A stretch of 41,587 nucleotides of DNA from a virus. The first letter of the stretch is position 1. Each line of letters opens with the position of its first letter. The notes under the pieces are model-generated. The model made no database searches and was not told the DNA's origin. It worked only from the letters and a program-made list of their open reading frames with translations. The position numbers were made by a program, and so were the translations under genes. Location of the stretch: IMG/VR virus record IMGVR_UViG_3300027797_000054, positions 1 through 41,587 of that record; one strand, 5' to 3'. Positions 16,947-24,637 of this stretch are shown here, in pieces.

Positions 16947-17537
16947 ATGGCAGCAGCACAAGGAACAGCAGCAAGACTAGTAGAAGTAGCATTGGCAGAA
17001 GTTGGAACTATTGAGGGTCCAAAGGATAATGAAACAAAGTATGGTAAGTTTACAAAATCAAACTTTCAACCATGGTGCGGAAGTTTCTGTATGTGGGTGG
17101 CTGATCAGGCTGGCGTAAAGATACCTAATACAGTTTATACTCCAGCAGGAGCACAGGCATTTATTAAAGCGGGCACATGGCAAATGGCAGAAGTAGCAAC
17201 ACCAGAAGTCGGAGATATAGCCTATTTTGATTTCCCATCAGATGGCGTCGATAGAATTTCTCATGTAGGAATTGTTGTTGCTGTTAACACAGATGGTACA
17301 GTAGATGTTGTAGAAGGAAATACTTCCGCAGATAAGAAAGGCGATCAAAGAAATGGTGGAGAATGCTGCCTTAAGAATCGTGCTTATAAAAAGAAGAATG
17401 GATCAAAGCTTCGCAGAAGCCAGATTGTAGGAATTGTAGGATTTGGAAGACCAGCATTTGGTAAAGCAGCTAAGCCTGCTGCAAAAAAAGCTGCTGCCTC
17501 AAAAAGCGGCGGAGGAAAATCAGCGGCAGTAAAGTAA
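16947..17537 (+). CDS. CHAP-domain endolysin (peptidoglycan amidase/endopeptidase)
   Basis: Cell-wall hydrolase for host lysis. CHAP catalytic residues: C44 in PWCGSFCMWVAD, H106 in ISHVGIV, and E123/N125 in VVEGNTS. Residues 1-150 form the domain; the last 40 are Ala/Lys/Gly-rich (PAAKKAAAS), a basic tail that could bind the wall. No signal peptide, so it needs a holin; two holin-like membrane proteins lie about 6 kb downstream. A virion-associated role is an alternative. TAATG overlap with the nuclease gene. Confidence 0.85.
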   Translation: MAAAQGTAARLVEVALAEVGTIEGPKDNETKYGKFTKSNFQPWCGSFCMWVADQAGVKIPNTVYTPAGAQAFIKAGTWQMAEVATPEVGDIAYFDFPSDGVDRISHVGIVVAVNTDGTVDVVEGNTSADKKGDQRNGGECCLKNRAYKKKNGSKLRRSQIVGIVGFGRPAFGKAAKPAAKKAAASKSGGGKSAAVK

Positions 17538-17956
17538 TGTTTGAATACTATGTAAAAAAAGTATCAAAGGTTGTAGATGGAGACACTATTGATGTTGACA
17601 TCGACCTCGGATTTGATATATCTTTTACATCTAGAGTTAGATTAGCTGGAATAGATACTCCAGAATCTAGAACTACAGATAAGATAGAGAAGGCCCTTGG
17701 TCTAGAGGCTAAATCTTTTTTAAAAAATGCAATAGACTCTGCTAAATCTGTTGTGATCAAAACAGAAAAGATGGATTCATCAGAAAAGTATGGAAGAATT
17801 TTAGGATGGGTATTCTTAGATGGATCTGATAAATCTATTAACGAAGAAATGATTACTGCTGGACATGCTTGGGGATACCTTGGAGATACTAAGGTTAAAG
17901 ATTTTAATGCGCTTGCAAAAGCTAGAGCATCTTACAATGGAAAGTATAAAAAATGA
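17537..17956 (+). CDS. Staphylococcal-nuclease-like (SNase) protein, 139 aa
   Basis: Ca2+-dependent phosphodiesterase fold. VVDGDTIDVDID (residues 12-23), R35 in VRLAGIDTPE, E43, and YGRILGWVF with the second Arg give the SNase active-site set; the INEEMITAGHAW helix follows. No signal peptide, so it acts inside the cell, possibly degrading host DNA or RNA. Overlaps neighbours at both ends (TAATG, ATGA). Confidence 0.88.
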   Translation: MFEYYVKKVSKVVDGDTIDVDIDLGFDISFTSRVRLAGIDTPESRTTDKIEKALGLEAKSFLKNAIDSAKSVVIKTEKMDSSEKYGRILGWVFLDGSDKSINEEMITAGHAWGYLGDTKVKDFNALAKARASYNGKYKK

Positions 17957-18714
17957 TTATTCAAATTATAGGCCTACCAGGCTCTGGCAAAACAGAACTT
18001 GCAAAGGCTTTAAAAGAACGCATAAATGCTATCCATCTTAACGCAGATGAAGTACGTGCAACAGTAAGCTCTGACCTAGGATTCACACCAGAAGACAGAT
18101 TAGAGCAAGCAAGACGCATGGGAGAGATGGCAAGACTAATCTCTAAGCAGGGCGTTGCTCCAGTCATTGTTGATTTTGTTTGCCCAACAGAACTAACTCG
18201 TGTAGCATTTGGCAAGCCAGACATTCTTATTTTCATGGATACTATTGAAGAAGGTAGATTTGAAGATACTAATAAAATGTTTGAGCGCCCTGAAATTTTT
18301 GATGCAACATTTGAAGACCACCGACTAGATGCCGAACAAAAGGCAACAGTAATCATTAAGTATTTTAATATACATGATTGGTCTGCACCGACAACATTAA
18401 TGCTGGGTAGGTATCAGCCTTGGCACGAAGGACATCATGCTCTCTATAAAGAGGCGGGCAAAAGAACAGATCAAGTCCTTCTTGGTGTACGCAATACATA
18501 TAATACAAGTGAAAAAGATCCGCTTAAGTTTGATCAGGTAAAAGAATATATTGCCAAGGATGAGTTTATGGATGGAGCATTAGTATTAAGACTACCTAAC
18601 ATTACCAACATTGTATATGGTCGTGATGTAGGATACAAGATTGAGCAAGTAGATTTGGGGGCAGACATTCATGCTATTTCGGCTACTCAAAAACGTAAAG
18701 AAATGGGTATCTAA
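17953..18714 (+). CDS. APS-kinase-like / HxGH nucleotidyltransferase fusion, 253 aa
   Basis: Two domains. Residues 1-138 match adenylylsulfate (APS) kinase: P-loop GLPGSGKT (7-14), LNADEVR (29-35), DLGFTPEDRLEQARRMGEMA (41-60). Residues about 145-250 are a HIGH-superfamily nucleotidyltransferase: LGRYQPWHEGHHAL with H158-x-x-H161, and a later ISATQKRKEM resembling the ISSTxIR loop. The domain order is that of animal PAPS synthase, but the second domain is far shorter than ATP sulfurylase and resembles NMN/cytidylyl-type transferases. Likely PAPS-related or cofactor chemistry; a nearby sulfotransferase supports PAPS. Confidence 0.75.
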   Translation: MIIQIIGLPGSGKTELAKALKERINAIHLNADEVRATVSSDLGFTPEDRLEQARRMGEMARLISKQGVAPVIVDFVCPTELTRVAFGKPDILIFMDTIEEGRFEDTNKMFERPEIFDATFEDHRLDAEQKATVIIKYFNIHDWSAPTTLMLGRYQPWHEGHHALYKEAGKRTDQVLLGVRNTYNTSEKDPLKFDQVKEYIAKDEFMDGALVLRLPNITNIVYGRDVGYKIEQVDLGADIHAISATQKRKEMGI

Positions 18715-18759
18715 AGTTTGGAATTTGATTACTAGACCTAACAATATGGAGTGGCCATC

Positions 18760-18969
18760 ATGAATGTATCTAAACAAAGATCAGCACTAAAGGCTATTAC
18801 ATGGCGCATAATTGGAACAGCAGATACATTTGTTATATCTTGGGCAATAACCAAAGAGCCAATTACGGCTGGAGCCATTGCAAGCTTTGAGGTATTTACA
18901 AAGACAATCCTTTATTACTTCCATGAGCGTGGATGGAACAAAATTAAATGGGGAAGAATAAACCTTTAG
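18760..18969 (+). CDS. DUF2061 membrane protein, 69 aa
   Basis: Matches the DUF2061 pattern closely: SALKAITWRIIGTADTFVISW, then IASFEVFTKTILYYFHERGW and a terminal KIKWG. Two hydrophobic helices. In bacteria it is often found with sulfate-assimilation genes, fitting the upstream APS-kinase-like gene. The ATG at 18760 with GGAG 8 nt upstream is preferred to the GTG at 18751. Its 3' end overlaps the convergent sulfotransferase by 26 nt. Confidence 0.85.
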   Translation: MNVSKQRSALKAITWRIIGTADTFVISWAITKEPITAGAIASFEVFTKTILYYFHERGWNKIKWGRINL

Positions 18970-19585
18970 CGGCTTTGTACAGTTCTACATCCATATAGTT
19001 AATTGATTTTATTATTTCAATTTCTTCCTCAGTCAAAGATTCGCATAACTCTTTAACCCCAGGAGTTTTAAAGTCTAAAGTGTCTTCTTTTTCTAAATAA
19101 GATACAAAAGGCATAGAAATATCAGAAGCAATCTTTTTCTTTATTGTATTATAATTTTTTATATTTATGTCTTTAGAATCAATAACAAGATCAACTCTTT
19201 TTAGCCGAGAAAGAATTAGATCTTTATCAAAATCTACCTTACTTTTAAATTGAACTATATTGTTTTCCCATGTAATAAATCCTTTAGACTGTATATTGTC
19301 ATGCATAGCCATTTGATTAAAAAGATCATTTTTATCTTTTATTCCACCATGGTGCATAATGTAGCTCACTGCAACCTCTACGGGATCCCGTAAAGAACAA
19401 ATTAAATAGGTTTCATCAGATATTAAGTTGTGCCAACCATGATGTGTCCAGTCTTCTAAATCTGTTTCTGGCCACAAGTATCTTGTGTTAGTATCGTTTG
19501 ATAATTTTATAAGCTCAGACAATACGTATGTTCTAAAAAATCTACCAGAAGTTTTGCCTAGATGCAAATAATAAAAATCTTTCAT
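18944..19585 (-). CDS. Sulfotransferase-family protein, 213 aa
   Basis: The only minus-strand gene in the left 35 kb. The N-terminal YYLHLGKTSGRFFRTY matches the 5'-phosphosulfate loop (K11-T12), and LICSLRDPVEVAVSYI matches the 3'-phosphate-binding RDP..S motif (R66, S74) of PAPS-dependent sulfotransferases. At 213 aa it is short, so the acceptor region is reduced. It has its own leaderless promoter pointing away from the FmdB gene. A function in sulfating a glycan or surface molecule is plausible; the acceptor is unknown. Confidence 0.72.
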   Translation of the reverse strand: MKDFYYLHLGKTSGRFFRTYVLSELIKLSNDTNTRYLWPETDLEDWTHHGWHNLISDETYLICSLRDPVEVAVSYIMHHGGIKDKNDLFNQMAMHDNIQSKGFITWENNIVQFKSKVDFDKDLILSRLKRVDLVIDSKDINIKNYNTIKKKIASDISMPFVSYLEKEDTLDFKTPGVKELCESLTEEEIEIIKSINYMDVELYKAAKGLFFPI

Positions 19586-19592
19586 ATAATAT

Positions 19593-19601
19593 ATTATAGC
19601 A
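19593..19601 (-). promoter_or_regulatory. Leaderless promoter of sulfotransferase
   Basis: On the minus strand TGCTATAAT (TATAAT complement at 19593-19598, extended TGC at 19599-19601). The ATG at 19585 lies 7 nt beyond the -10, so the mRNA should be leaderless. It overlaps the divergent promoter of the FmdB-type gene. Confidence 0.7.
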
Positions 19602-19607
19602 TTGTGA

Positions 19608-19636
19608 TTGACAATGTGGCATAAGTATAGTATATT
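19608..19636 (+). promoter_or_regulatory. Leaderless promoter of FmdB-type gene (TTGACA-N17-TATATT)
   Basis: TTGACA at 19608-19613, 17 nt, TATATT at 19631-19636; the ATG at 19643 is 6 nt further. It is arranged back-to-back with the sulfotransferase promoter, whose -10 is only 9 nt away, so the two promoters may exclude each other. Confidence 0.8.
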
Positions 19637-19642
19637 TATATA

Positions 19643-19831
19643 ATGCCTATTTATGAATATAAATGCTCATATGATGAATCACACCCACTAATGTCAATCA
19701 ATAGATCTATTACAGATGTTGATCCAGGGTATACATGTGTAGAATGTGAATCAGATATGATGAGGCACTTTACCCCCTTTGGAATTCAATTTAAAGGTAA
19801 TGGCTTTTATAAGACAGATAACCCAAAATGA
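19643..19831 (+). CDS. FmdB-type zinc-ribbon protein, 62 aa
   Basis: MPIYEYKC start, a second Cys pair CVECE, and the C-terminal FKGNGFYKTDNPK are the FmdB/CxxC_CxxC_SSSS zinc-ribbon signature. The first knuckle has a single Cys (C8) with SYDESH instead of the second Cys, so His may replace it or the site may be degenerate. Proposed regulatory role in the family is weakly supported. ATGA overlap with the next SGNH gene; predicted leaderless. Confidence 0.85.
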   Translation: MPIYEYKCSYDESHPLMSINRSITDVDPGYTCVECESDMMRHFTPFGIQFKGNGFYKTDNPK

Positions 19832-20751
19832 TAAATAATAGCCCACCAATTATAAAAAATATTAAAAGACTTTTTGTAAATGAACTACTAGAGTTTCCAA
19901 AAGGGGCTCCCCACTTTCATATAGATTCAGATATAGTTGAGATAGATTATAGTCTTAATAGTCTAGGATACAGAAGCAAAGAGTTTGATGGGAATTCAGA
20001 TATGTTATTCCTTGGATGTTCTCAAACTTATGGACAAGGAATACCACAAGAAGATACCTGGACTGATATTTTATCTAAAAAAATGAATTTAACATCGTCT
20101 AGTTTGTCTGCACGTGGAGACTCTATAATAGGCCAAATTACAAAAGCTTTTTATTACTTTCAAAAATTTGGCAATCCAAAAATTATAGTAGCACTATTTC
20201 CAGATTTTAGAATGATGACTCCATATACAGAAGGAAGGATGGAGGCTTTAAATAAATTTAAAAGACATAAATTTGAAGAGTATGACTATATGCCATTGGT
20301 TGAATACTCAGAAATATCTGGCACCTTTGCTAAATATTCAAAAGCTCCACACGATCCTCAAGAAATATTTACAGAAGAGTTTATATTTTTTTATGACAAT
20401 ATTTTTATTGATATGCTAAGGCAGTATTGTCATTCAAATGGCATAAAGTTTTTTTGGAGCAACTGGGATCCTAAGTACCAAGGATATCTGTACAATGAAA
20501 TTAATAAGTTTTACCCAGAACACTTAGAAGGCTATTGCCACATAGAAGCTTTTACATGGAATACAGACACTGGTGACACTGACAATTATGGAGAATTTAA
20601 TGCATTAGACTGCCATCCAGATCATGATAGAGATAACAAATTATTTTATCGTGGGGCAGATAGAAAAGATGGACACACACCCCATTGGGGTACACATAAG
20701 CATCTTCATATAGCAGAAGATTTTTACAACTTTATTAAAGACAAACTATAG
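19828..20751 (+). CDS. SGNH/GDSL-hydrolase-like protein, 307 aa
   Basis: Fourth SGNH paralogue. Block I is MLFLGCSQTYGQG; SLSARGDSI is block II; GHTPHWGTHKHLHIAEDF ends the fold with the catalytic-type His. Closest in layout to the 15966 gene (shared FYDN/FYDR, FFWSNWD, EAFTWN/EANTWY), so this pair looks like a separate duplication from the 12291/13368 pair. Cytoplasmic; substrate unknown. Confidence 0.75.
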   Translation: MINNSPPIIKNIKRLFVNELLEFPKGAPHFHIDSDIVEIDYSLNSLGYRSKEFDGNSDMLFLGCSQTYGQGIPQEDTWTDILSKKMNLTSSSLSARGDSIIGQITKAFYYFQKFGNPKIIVALFPDFRMMTPYTEGRMEALNKFKRHKFEEYDYMPLVEYSEISGTFAKYSKAPHDPQEIFTEEFIFFYDNIFIDMLRQYCHSNGIKFFWSNWDPKYQGYLYNEINKFYPEHLEGYCHIEAFTWNTDTGDTDNYGEFNALDCHPDHDRDNKLFYRGADRKDGHTPHWGTHKHLHIAEDFYNFIKDKL

Positions 20752-20766
20752 TTTAAACCAACATTC

Positions 20767-20775
20767 TGCTATACT
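20767..20775 (+). promoter_or_regulatory. Extended -10 promoter of the Pro-Glu repeat protein gene
   Basis: TGCTATACT, the same extended -10 as at 15932. Transcription would start near 20782, exactly where an inverted repeat (next entry) begins. The leader includes AGGGGT before a TTG start at 20812. Confidence 0.6.
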
Positions 20776-20781
20776 TACTAT

Positions 20782-20798
20782 GTAAACATGTTGTTTAC
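20782..20798 (+). promoter_or_regulatory. Inverted repeat GTAAAC-N5-GTTTAC at the transcript start
   Basis: Perfect 6-bp arms around ATGTT, located from the predicted start of transcription to 13 nt before the TTG start codon. Could be a repressor operator or a 5' stabilising hairpin in the mRNA; the sequence does not distinguish these. Confidence 0.4.
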
Positions 20799-20811
20799 TT
20801 AGGGGTCATAG

Positions 20812-22932
20812 TTGAAAAGGAATAAATTATTTAGAATAACAGCGTCCATAATGCTTGCATTTGGATGGCTTTTTATGTCTCCCGCCTATTCCGATGACCC
20901 CCTAAGCTTGGCAGCTCAAGAAATTCAAGAGCTAAATAATAGCATTGACGACCTTGGCTACAAGGATGAATTTATATCACTAATTGAAGAAGCAGAAGAT
21001 AAGTATACCCTTGCCGTATCTGCAAAAGAAACCCAGACCCAATCTTCTACCTCATACGACAACTCTCTTGTCTTAAAAGCCACGGCAGGGGAACAAAAAG
21101 CATCAGCCCAAACAGCCGTAGATGGACAAACAGCAGTAGTTGCAACTGCCCTAACTAATAAAAATAATGCACAGGATGCTCTTGATGTGGCCAACATAAA
21201 CCTTTCAACCCAGTCTGGCTCAATAACTGATATCACAACAGAAGATTTTAATAATAATAGTATAAATAATGGTAGACAAAATTGGCCAGCAGGTGCTCTT
21301 AGTATATTTATAGTTGGATCAATAGACTCAAATGGAAACTCTGTGGGCACTGAGGTTGCAATAACTTCAACAAATAATGGTGGATATTTTTATGGAAGCG
21401 ACCAGGTTCCAAGTAATGATTATACAAACCCACCAGCGTTGCATCTTCAAGCCCCAAGTCAAACACTTGCTTTTCGTGTTGCCAATTGGAGTGAGGGAGC
21501 AGTTACTCAGGTTAAATTTTCCGTTTATGCAAAAAATGGAGATGCCACTGCTATGGTCAGGCATACAGATGGAACAACATATAATTTTACAATTCAAAAC
21601 AATGTTAATTCAAACTATCCAGGATATGTTCATCAAGAGGTTTTAGATGCTCTTCCTGGTAAACAAATCCATGAGATATATTTTTGGGCAGACAACAGTG
21701 ACTGGTACATTATTGATAATGTAATTATAAAAACTATTATAGGTAGTGGTCCAAGCCAAGAGTCAAGTGATGCAGTTGCCTCAGCGCAGGCTGTATACAA
21801 TGACAAACTAAATGTTTATAACCAAGCAGTATCAACACTTAATGGTTACAATCAAACACTAACTAATAAAACAAATGAATATAACAACGCAGTTTTAAAT
21901 GTTGCAACGGCATTGCAAAATAAAAATAATGCTATCAGCGCATACAATCAAGCAATCAGTAATGTTAACAGCGCAATTGATAACGCATGGCGTTACTATG
22001 ACGAACAATCACAAAGAGAAATTCAATCTGCCATTGCTCAAGCAGCAGCGAATGCTGCAGCCAATCAGCCTACCCCAGAGCCAAGTCCTGAACCAACTGC
22101 TGAAGAGCCACCTACTCCTGAGCCAAGTCCAGAGCCAACACCAGAAGAGCCTCCTACACCAGAACCAAGCCCTGAACCTACAGCAGAAGAGCCCCCTACC
22201 CCAGAGCCTTCTCCAGAGCCTTCTCCAGAGCCTACGGTGGACCCTACAGACCAGCCTACACCTGAACCTACCCCAGAGGAACCACCAACTCCTGAACCTA
22301 CCCCAGAACCAACTGAAGAGCCTGCTCCTGAACCATCTCCAGAACCTGGACCAGATCCAAAGCCAGAAGAGAACCCTTGGAATGAACCAGATGTAGAAAT
22401 TACTGATGAAGTATTAGCAGCACTTGTTCCTGAAAAAGGAACGGGAACAGAAGAAGATCTATCTAATGTTATTGCTAACCTCACAAGCAAGGATAACAAA
22501 TTAGTTACTCTTTCTGCTGAACAGATTACAGCAGTTAGTCAAACCCTTAGAGCGTTGACACAAGAAGCAAAGCAAGAAGTAGCAAGTGATCTTGGTATTA
22601 AGCCTTCAGAGGTTGCACAGATTGCTGAGCAGATGAAGTCTAACCCAGCACTTGCTGAAGCATTTGTTGAGTTCTCAGATAGAGAGGCGGAGGCAGGAGA
22701 AACACCAATGCCATTTACATTAGCAGATGCAGTAACAGAAGTACAAACAGAAGCATTTTTAGCAGACCCACTTGGAGCAGTATTTGCGGTGGACCCATTA
22801 GAACTGCTATCTAATTTCTCTGAGTTAGGTATGGATATGACAGATGATCAGAGAGAAAAAGCGCAAGAAGTAGTTGTCCCAGTGATCATTGTGTCACAAA
22901 TTGCAGGGGCAATGATAAGGAGGAACAAATGA
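20812..22932 (+). CDS. Exported Pro-Glu-repeat surface/fibre-like protein, 706 aa
   Basis: TTG start with AGGGG 7 nt upstream. Residues 1-27 are a Sec signal peptide (Lys/Arg start, hydrophobic core, SPAYS). Residues 30-140 are coiled-coil-like; about 143-305 form a Thr/Asn-rich beta sandwich resembling a carbohydrate-binding jelly roll (WSEGAVTQVKFSVYA, YFWADNSDWYIIDNV); about 305-405 are again helical; about 419-516 are tandem PEPS/PEPT/EEPP repeats; the rest is helical and ends in a hydrophobic VVPVIIVSQIAGAMI segment plus RRNK, a possible membrane anchor. Probably exposed on the host envelope or part of lysis/adsorption control. It precedes two holin-like genes with an ATGA-type overlap. 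Confidence 0.6.
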   Translation: MKRNKLFRITASIMLAFGWLFMSPAYSDDPLSLAAQEIQELNNSIDDLGYKDEFISLIEEAEDKYTLAVSAKETQTQSSTSYDNSLVLKATAGEQKASAQTAVDGQTAVVATALTNKNNAQDALDVANINLSTQSGSITDITTEDFNNNSINNGRQNWPAGALSIFIVGSIDSNGNSVGTEVAITSTNNGGYFYGSDQVPSNDYTNPPALHLQAPSQTLAFRVANWSEGAVTQVKFSVYAKNGDATAMVRHTDGTTYNFTIQNNVNSNYPGYVHQEVLDALPGKQIHEIYFWADNSDWYIIDNVIIKTIIGSGPSQESSDAVASAQAVYNDKLNVYNQAVSTLNGYNQTLTNKTNEYNNAVLNVATALQNKNNAISAYNQAISNVNSAIDNAWRYYDEQSQREIQSAIAQAAANAAANQPTPEPSPEPTAEEPPTPEPSPEPTPEEPPTPEPSPEPTAEEPPTPEPSPEPSPEPTVDPTDQPTPEPTPEEPPTPEPTPEPTEEPAPEPSPEPGPDPKPEENPWNEPDVEITDEVLAALVPEKGTGTEEDLSNVIANLTSKDNKLVTLSAEQITAVSQTLRALTQEAKQEVASDLGIKPSEVAQIAEQMKSNPALAEAFVEFSDREAEAGETPMPFTLADAVTEVQTEAFLADPLGAVFAVDPLELLSNFSELGMDMTDDQREKAQEVVVPVIIVSQIAGAMIRRNK
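22068..22360 (+). repeat. Tandem PEPSPEPT/EEPP-coding repeats
   Basis: Imperfect tandem units of about 9-24 bp rich in CCAGAGCC/CCTGAACC, encoding a Pro-Glu linker of roughly 100 residues. The repeats create a spurious Gly/Ser-rich open frame on the minus strand. Such tracts vary in length by slippage. Confidence 0.9.
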
Positions 22933-23156
22933 AAATAATCAATAAAGCAATTAGTCTTGTATTAAAGGCACTAAAGGGATTAATTAAATGGTTTAAAGAC
23001 GCAGGAATGGAATTAATTGCACAGGCATTCACCCTCCTTGGCTTCTTTATCGCATGGCTAACTTTGACGGGATCAGCAAGAGACATTGTTGGAATTGCAG
23101 TACTTGCAGTAACAATAGTCTGGCTAATTACAATCCCATTGAGAAAGGATAAATAA
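22929..23156 (+). CDS. Holin-like membrane protein, 75 aa
   Basis: A basic amphipathic N-terminus (KALKGLIKWFKDAG) is followed by two hydrophobic helices (about 32-48 and 53-70) and a charged RKDK tail, as in small class II holins. Start overlaps the previous stop (ATGA), and its end overlaps the next start (TAATG). Lysis function is inferred from topology and size. Confidence 0.6.
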   Translation: MKIINKAISLVLKALKGLIKWFKDAGMELIAQAFTLLGFFIAWLTLTGSARDIVGIAVLAVTIVWLITIPLRKDK

Positions 23157-23446
23157 TGGCAAAAGCATATGTAGAAGAGACAGAGCAGGTGGGTTCAGGA
23201 GCAATTGCAAACATCAATAATATTCTAGCTAGAATTATTGCTGTATTTGCAGCCTCTGGATTATCTGTAATTGGAGCAGGAGCAATTGTAGGAATTGAAA
23301 CCTACAAAGCAGTTATATTGGCTGGAACTTTAGGAGTTGCTACGGTAGTTGAAAAACTTGCTCGTGGATTCTTAGATGATGGTAAATTAACGGTAACGGA
23401 AATCAATGCAGCATTTACAGCAGTAGATAAAAAAGCACCTAAATAA
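23156..23446 (+). CDS. Membrane protein, possible second holin, 96 aa
   Basis: Two hydrophobic helices (IIAVFAASGLSVIGAGAIVGI and AVILAGTLGVATVV) followed by a soluble tail ending LTVTEINAAFTAVDKK, a tail seen in actinophage holin-type proteins. TAATG overlap with the preceding holin-like gene suggests a paired holin/antiholin or two-component system. Confidence 0.6.
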   Translation: MAKAYVEETEQVGSGAIANINNILARIIAVFAASGLSVIGAGAIVGIETYKAVILAGTLGVATVVEKLARGFLDDGKLTVTEINAAFTAVDKKAPK

Positions 23447-23455
23447 CCTTAAAAG

Positions 23456-23464
23456 TGATATAAT
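23456..23464 (+). promoter_or_regulatory. Leaderless extended -10 promoter
   Basis: TGATATAAT; TATAAT at 23459-23464. The ATG at 23470 is 5 nt downstream, so the 48-aa gene should be translated from a leaderless message. No good -35 seen. Confidence 0.65.
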
Positions 23465-23469
23465 AGAGT

Positions 23470-23616
23470 ATGAACACTTACAAAGTTAAAATGGATGTAG
23501 AGTTAGAGGTTACTGCCTTTAATGAAACTGATGCCAGAGACTACGTAGGGGATATATTCAATATAGACGATGAAATTAAAAAGGTCAGTATAGTCAAAAT
23601 AACAGAAAAAAAATAA
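23470..23616 (+). CDS. Small hypothetical protein, 48 aa
   Basis: Unrecognised protein with a YKVKMDVELEVTAFNETDAR start, resembling the small beta-alpha fold of phage proteins in which a beta strand is followed by an NETDAR helix, then a strand ending KVSIVKITEKK. Predicted leaderless from the promoter at 23456. Just upstream of the tRNA-Asn promoter. Confidence 0.65.
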   Translation: MNTYKVKMDVELEVTAFNETDARDYVGDIFNIDDEIKKVSIVKITEKK

Positions 23617-23625
23617 ATAAAATCG

Positions 23626-23655
23626 TTGACAGAGCCGTAGTTTTTACTGTATAAT
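23626..23655 (+). promoter_or_regulatory. Promoter of tRNA-Asn (TTGACA-N18-TATAAT)
   Basis: Perfect hexamers TTGACA (23626-23631) and TATAAT (23650-23655) with an 18-nt spacer. Transcription would begin about 20 nt before the tRNA and may continue into the genes from 23793 to WhiB, because no terminator is seen between. Confidence 0.85.
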
Positions 23656-23682
23656 AATACATAGAAGCTACGGTTTCTGCTT

Positions 23683-23755
23683 TGGCCCATAGCTCAGCAG
23701 GCAGAGCGGGAAGCTGTTAACTTCTAGGTCCTAGGTTCGAATCCTAGTGGGCCAG
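23683..23755 (+). tRNA. tRNA-Asn (GTT anticodon)
   Basis: 73-nt cloverleaf. Acceptor TGGCCCA/TGGGCCA fully paired, D stem GCTC/GAGC, anticodon stem GGAAG/CTTCT with loop CTGTTAA, T stem CTAGG/CCTAG, discriminator G as expected for Asn. No encoded CCA. Driven by the consensus promoter just upstream. Confidence 0.93.
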
Positions 23756-23792
23756 CAAAGCAATCTAGGCGGACTTACTAGATAGGGAAAAA

Positions 23793-24026
23793 ATGCTTAA
23801 CCTTACACTTAAAGGTGTAGAAGTCTTTATACAGAGATCTAAAAACAAAAGTCAAGAATCATATTGGGATAATTATGATTTATTAATTTGGAAAGAAACC
23901 CCAGGCGGCTTTACTAATATAAAAGGGATGTTCCGAAAAAATCAGTGGGGCGTTACAGAAAGAATTGCTGCTAACGAACAAGGAATTTGGAAGCTGCCGA
24001 TAAAATATGTCAAACATTTTAAATGA
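23793..24026 (+). CDS. Hypothetical protein, 77 aa
   Basis: First gene after tRNA-Asn, with an AGGGA ribosome site. The chain alternates short strands with aromatic/basic residues (NYDLLIWKETPGGFTNIKGMF, RKNQWGVTERI) and has no Cys. Overlaps the WhiB gene by 20 nt. Function unknown. Confidence 0.65.
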   Translation: MLNLTLKGVEVFIQRSKNKSQESYWDNYDLLIWKETPGGFTNIKGMFRKNQWGVTERIAANEQGIWKLPIKYVKHFK

Positions 24027-24324
24027 GTTAGGCGTAGACAAAGACGACTTAGATTGGTTTCACCTTGGCATTTGCAGGGGAATGGATACAAATTTATTTT
24101 ACGACAAGTATGAAGCAGATGTTAACATAGCAAAAAGTATTGATGAGGCTTGTTTTAGTTGTCCAGTATCAAAGATGTGTTATCAGGCGGGCGTGGAAAA
24201 TGATGAGCAAGGAGTATGGGGAGGAATCTATTTAAATTCTGGATCCATTGATAAGACAAGAAATCTACACAAAACACCAGAAGTTTGGAAAAAGATTAGG
24301 GCTAAAAATGGAATTCATAAATAA
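24007..24324 (+). CDS. WhiB-family Fe-S transcriptional regulator, 105 aa
   Basis: Four cluster cysteines C23 (GICRGMDTNLFY), C49, C52 and C58 (CFSCPVSKMC) bind a [4Fe-4S] cluster; the GVWGG turn (69-73) follows, then a short basic tail. This is the Wbl signature, known in actinobacteria and their phages, where the protein binds the SigA region 4 to redirect transcription. It strongly indicates an actinobacterial host. Overlaps both neighbours. Confidence 0.92.
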   Translation: MSNILNELGVDKDDLDWFHLGICRGMDTNLFYDKYEADVNIAKSIDEACFSCPVSKMCYQAGVENDEQGVWGGIYLNSGSIDKTRNLHKTPEVWKKIRAKNGIHK

Positions 24325-24637
24325 AGATAAAGACCATTTTAAGTATGGTGTTAATGAGTGGACAGGTGAACCAAATAAGCCTGTTTTTTATACACCAGAA
24401 ATGGCAAAAAGAATCAGGGAAATTAAAAAGCCTGATACAAGTTTACAGATGGACATAGCAAGGTATCCAGAGTTTTTAGCAATAAGACTATATGAAGACA
24501 ATTTTTTGAAATACGAAGGTATTAAAAAAGAAATGGTAATTGATTACGTTGGAAAAGTTAAAAAGTTAATCGAGTCTTACGGAGTAAGATGCGAGCTAGA
24601 GGGGGTACCAAGTGCGAGAATATTACGAAGTAATTAA
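24308..24637 (+). CDS. Hypothetical protein, 109 aa
   Basis: ATG at 24308, inside the WhiB 3' end, is preferred to an upstream in-frame ATG at 24248, which would overlap WhiB by 77 nt. Mixed helical protein with a Lys/Glu-rich centre (KYEGIKKEMVIDYVGKVKKLIES). No recognised family. Overlaps the next gene by 26 nt. Confidence 0.65.
   Translation: MEFINKDKDHFKYGVNEWTGEPNKPVFYTPEMAKRIREIKKPDTSLQMDIARYPEFLAIRLYEDNFLKYEGIKKEMVIDYVGKVKKLIESYGVRCELEGVPSARILRSN

Noticed and set aside
22065-22499. Long Gly/Ser-rich open frame on the minus strand
   Set aside because: Shadow of the PEPS/PEPT repeats on the plus strand; no ribosome site and pure repeat translation.
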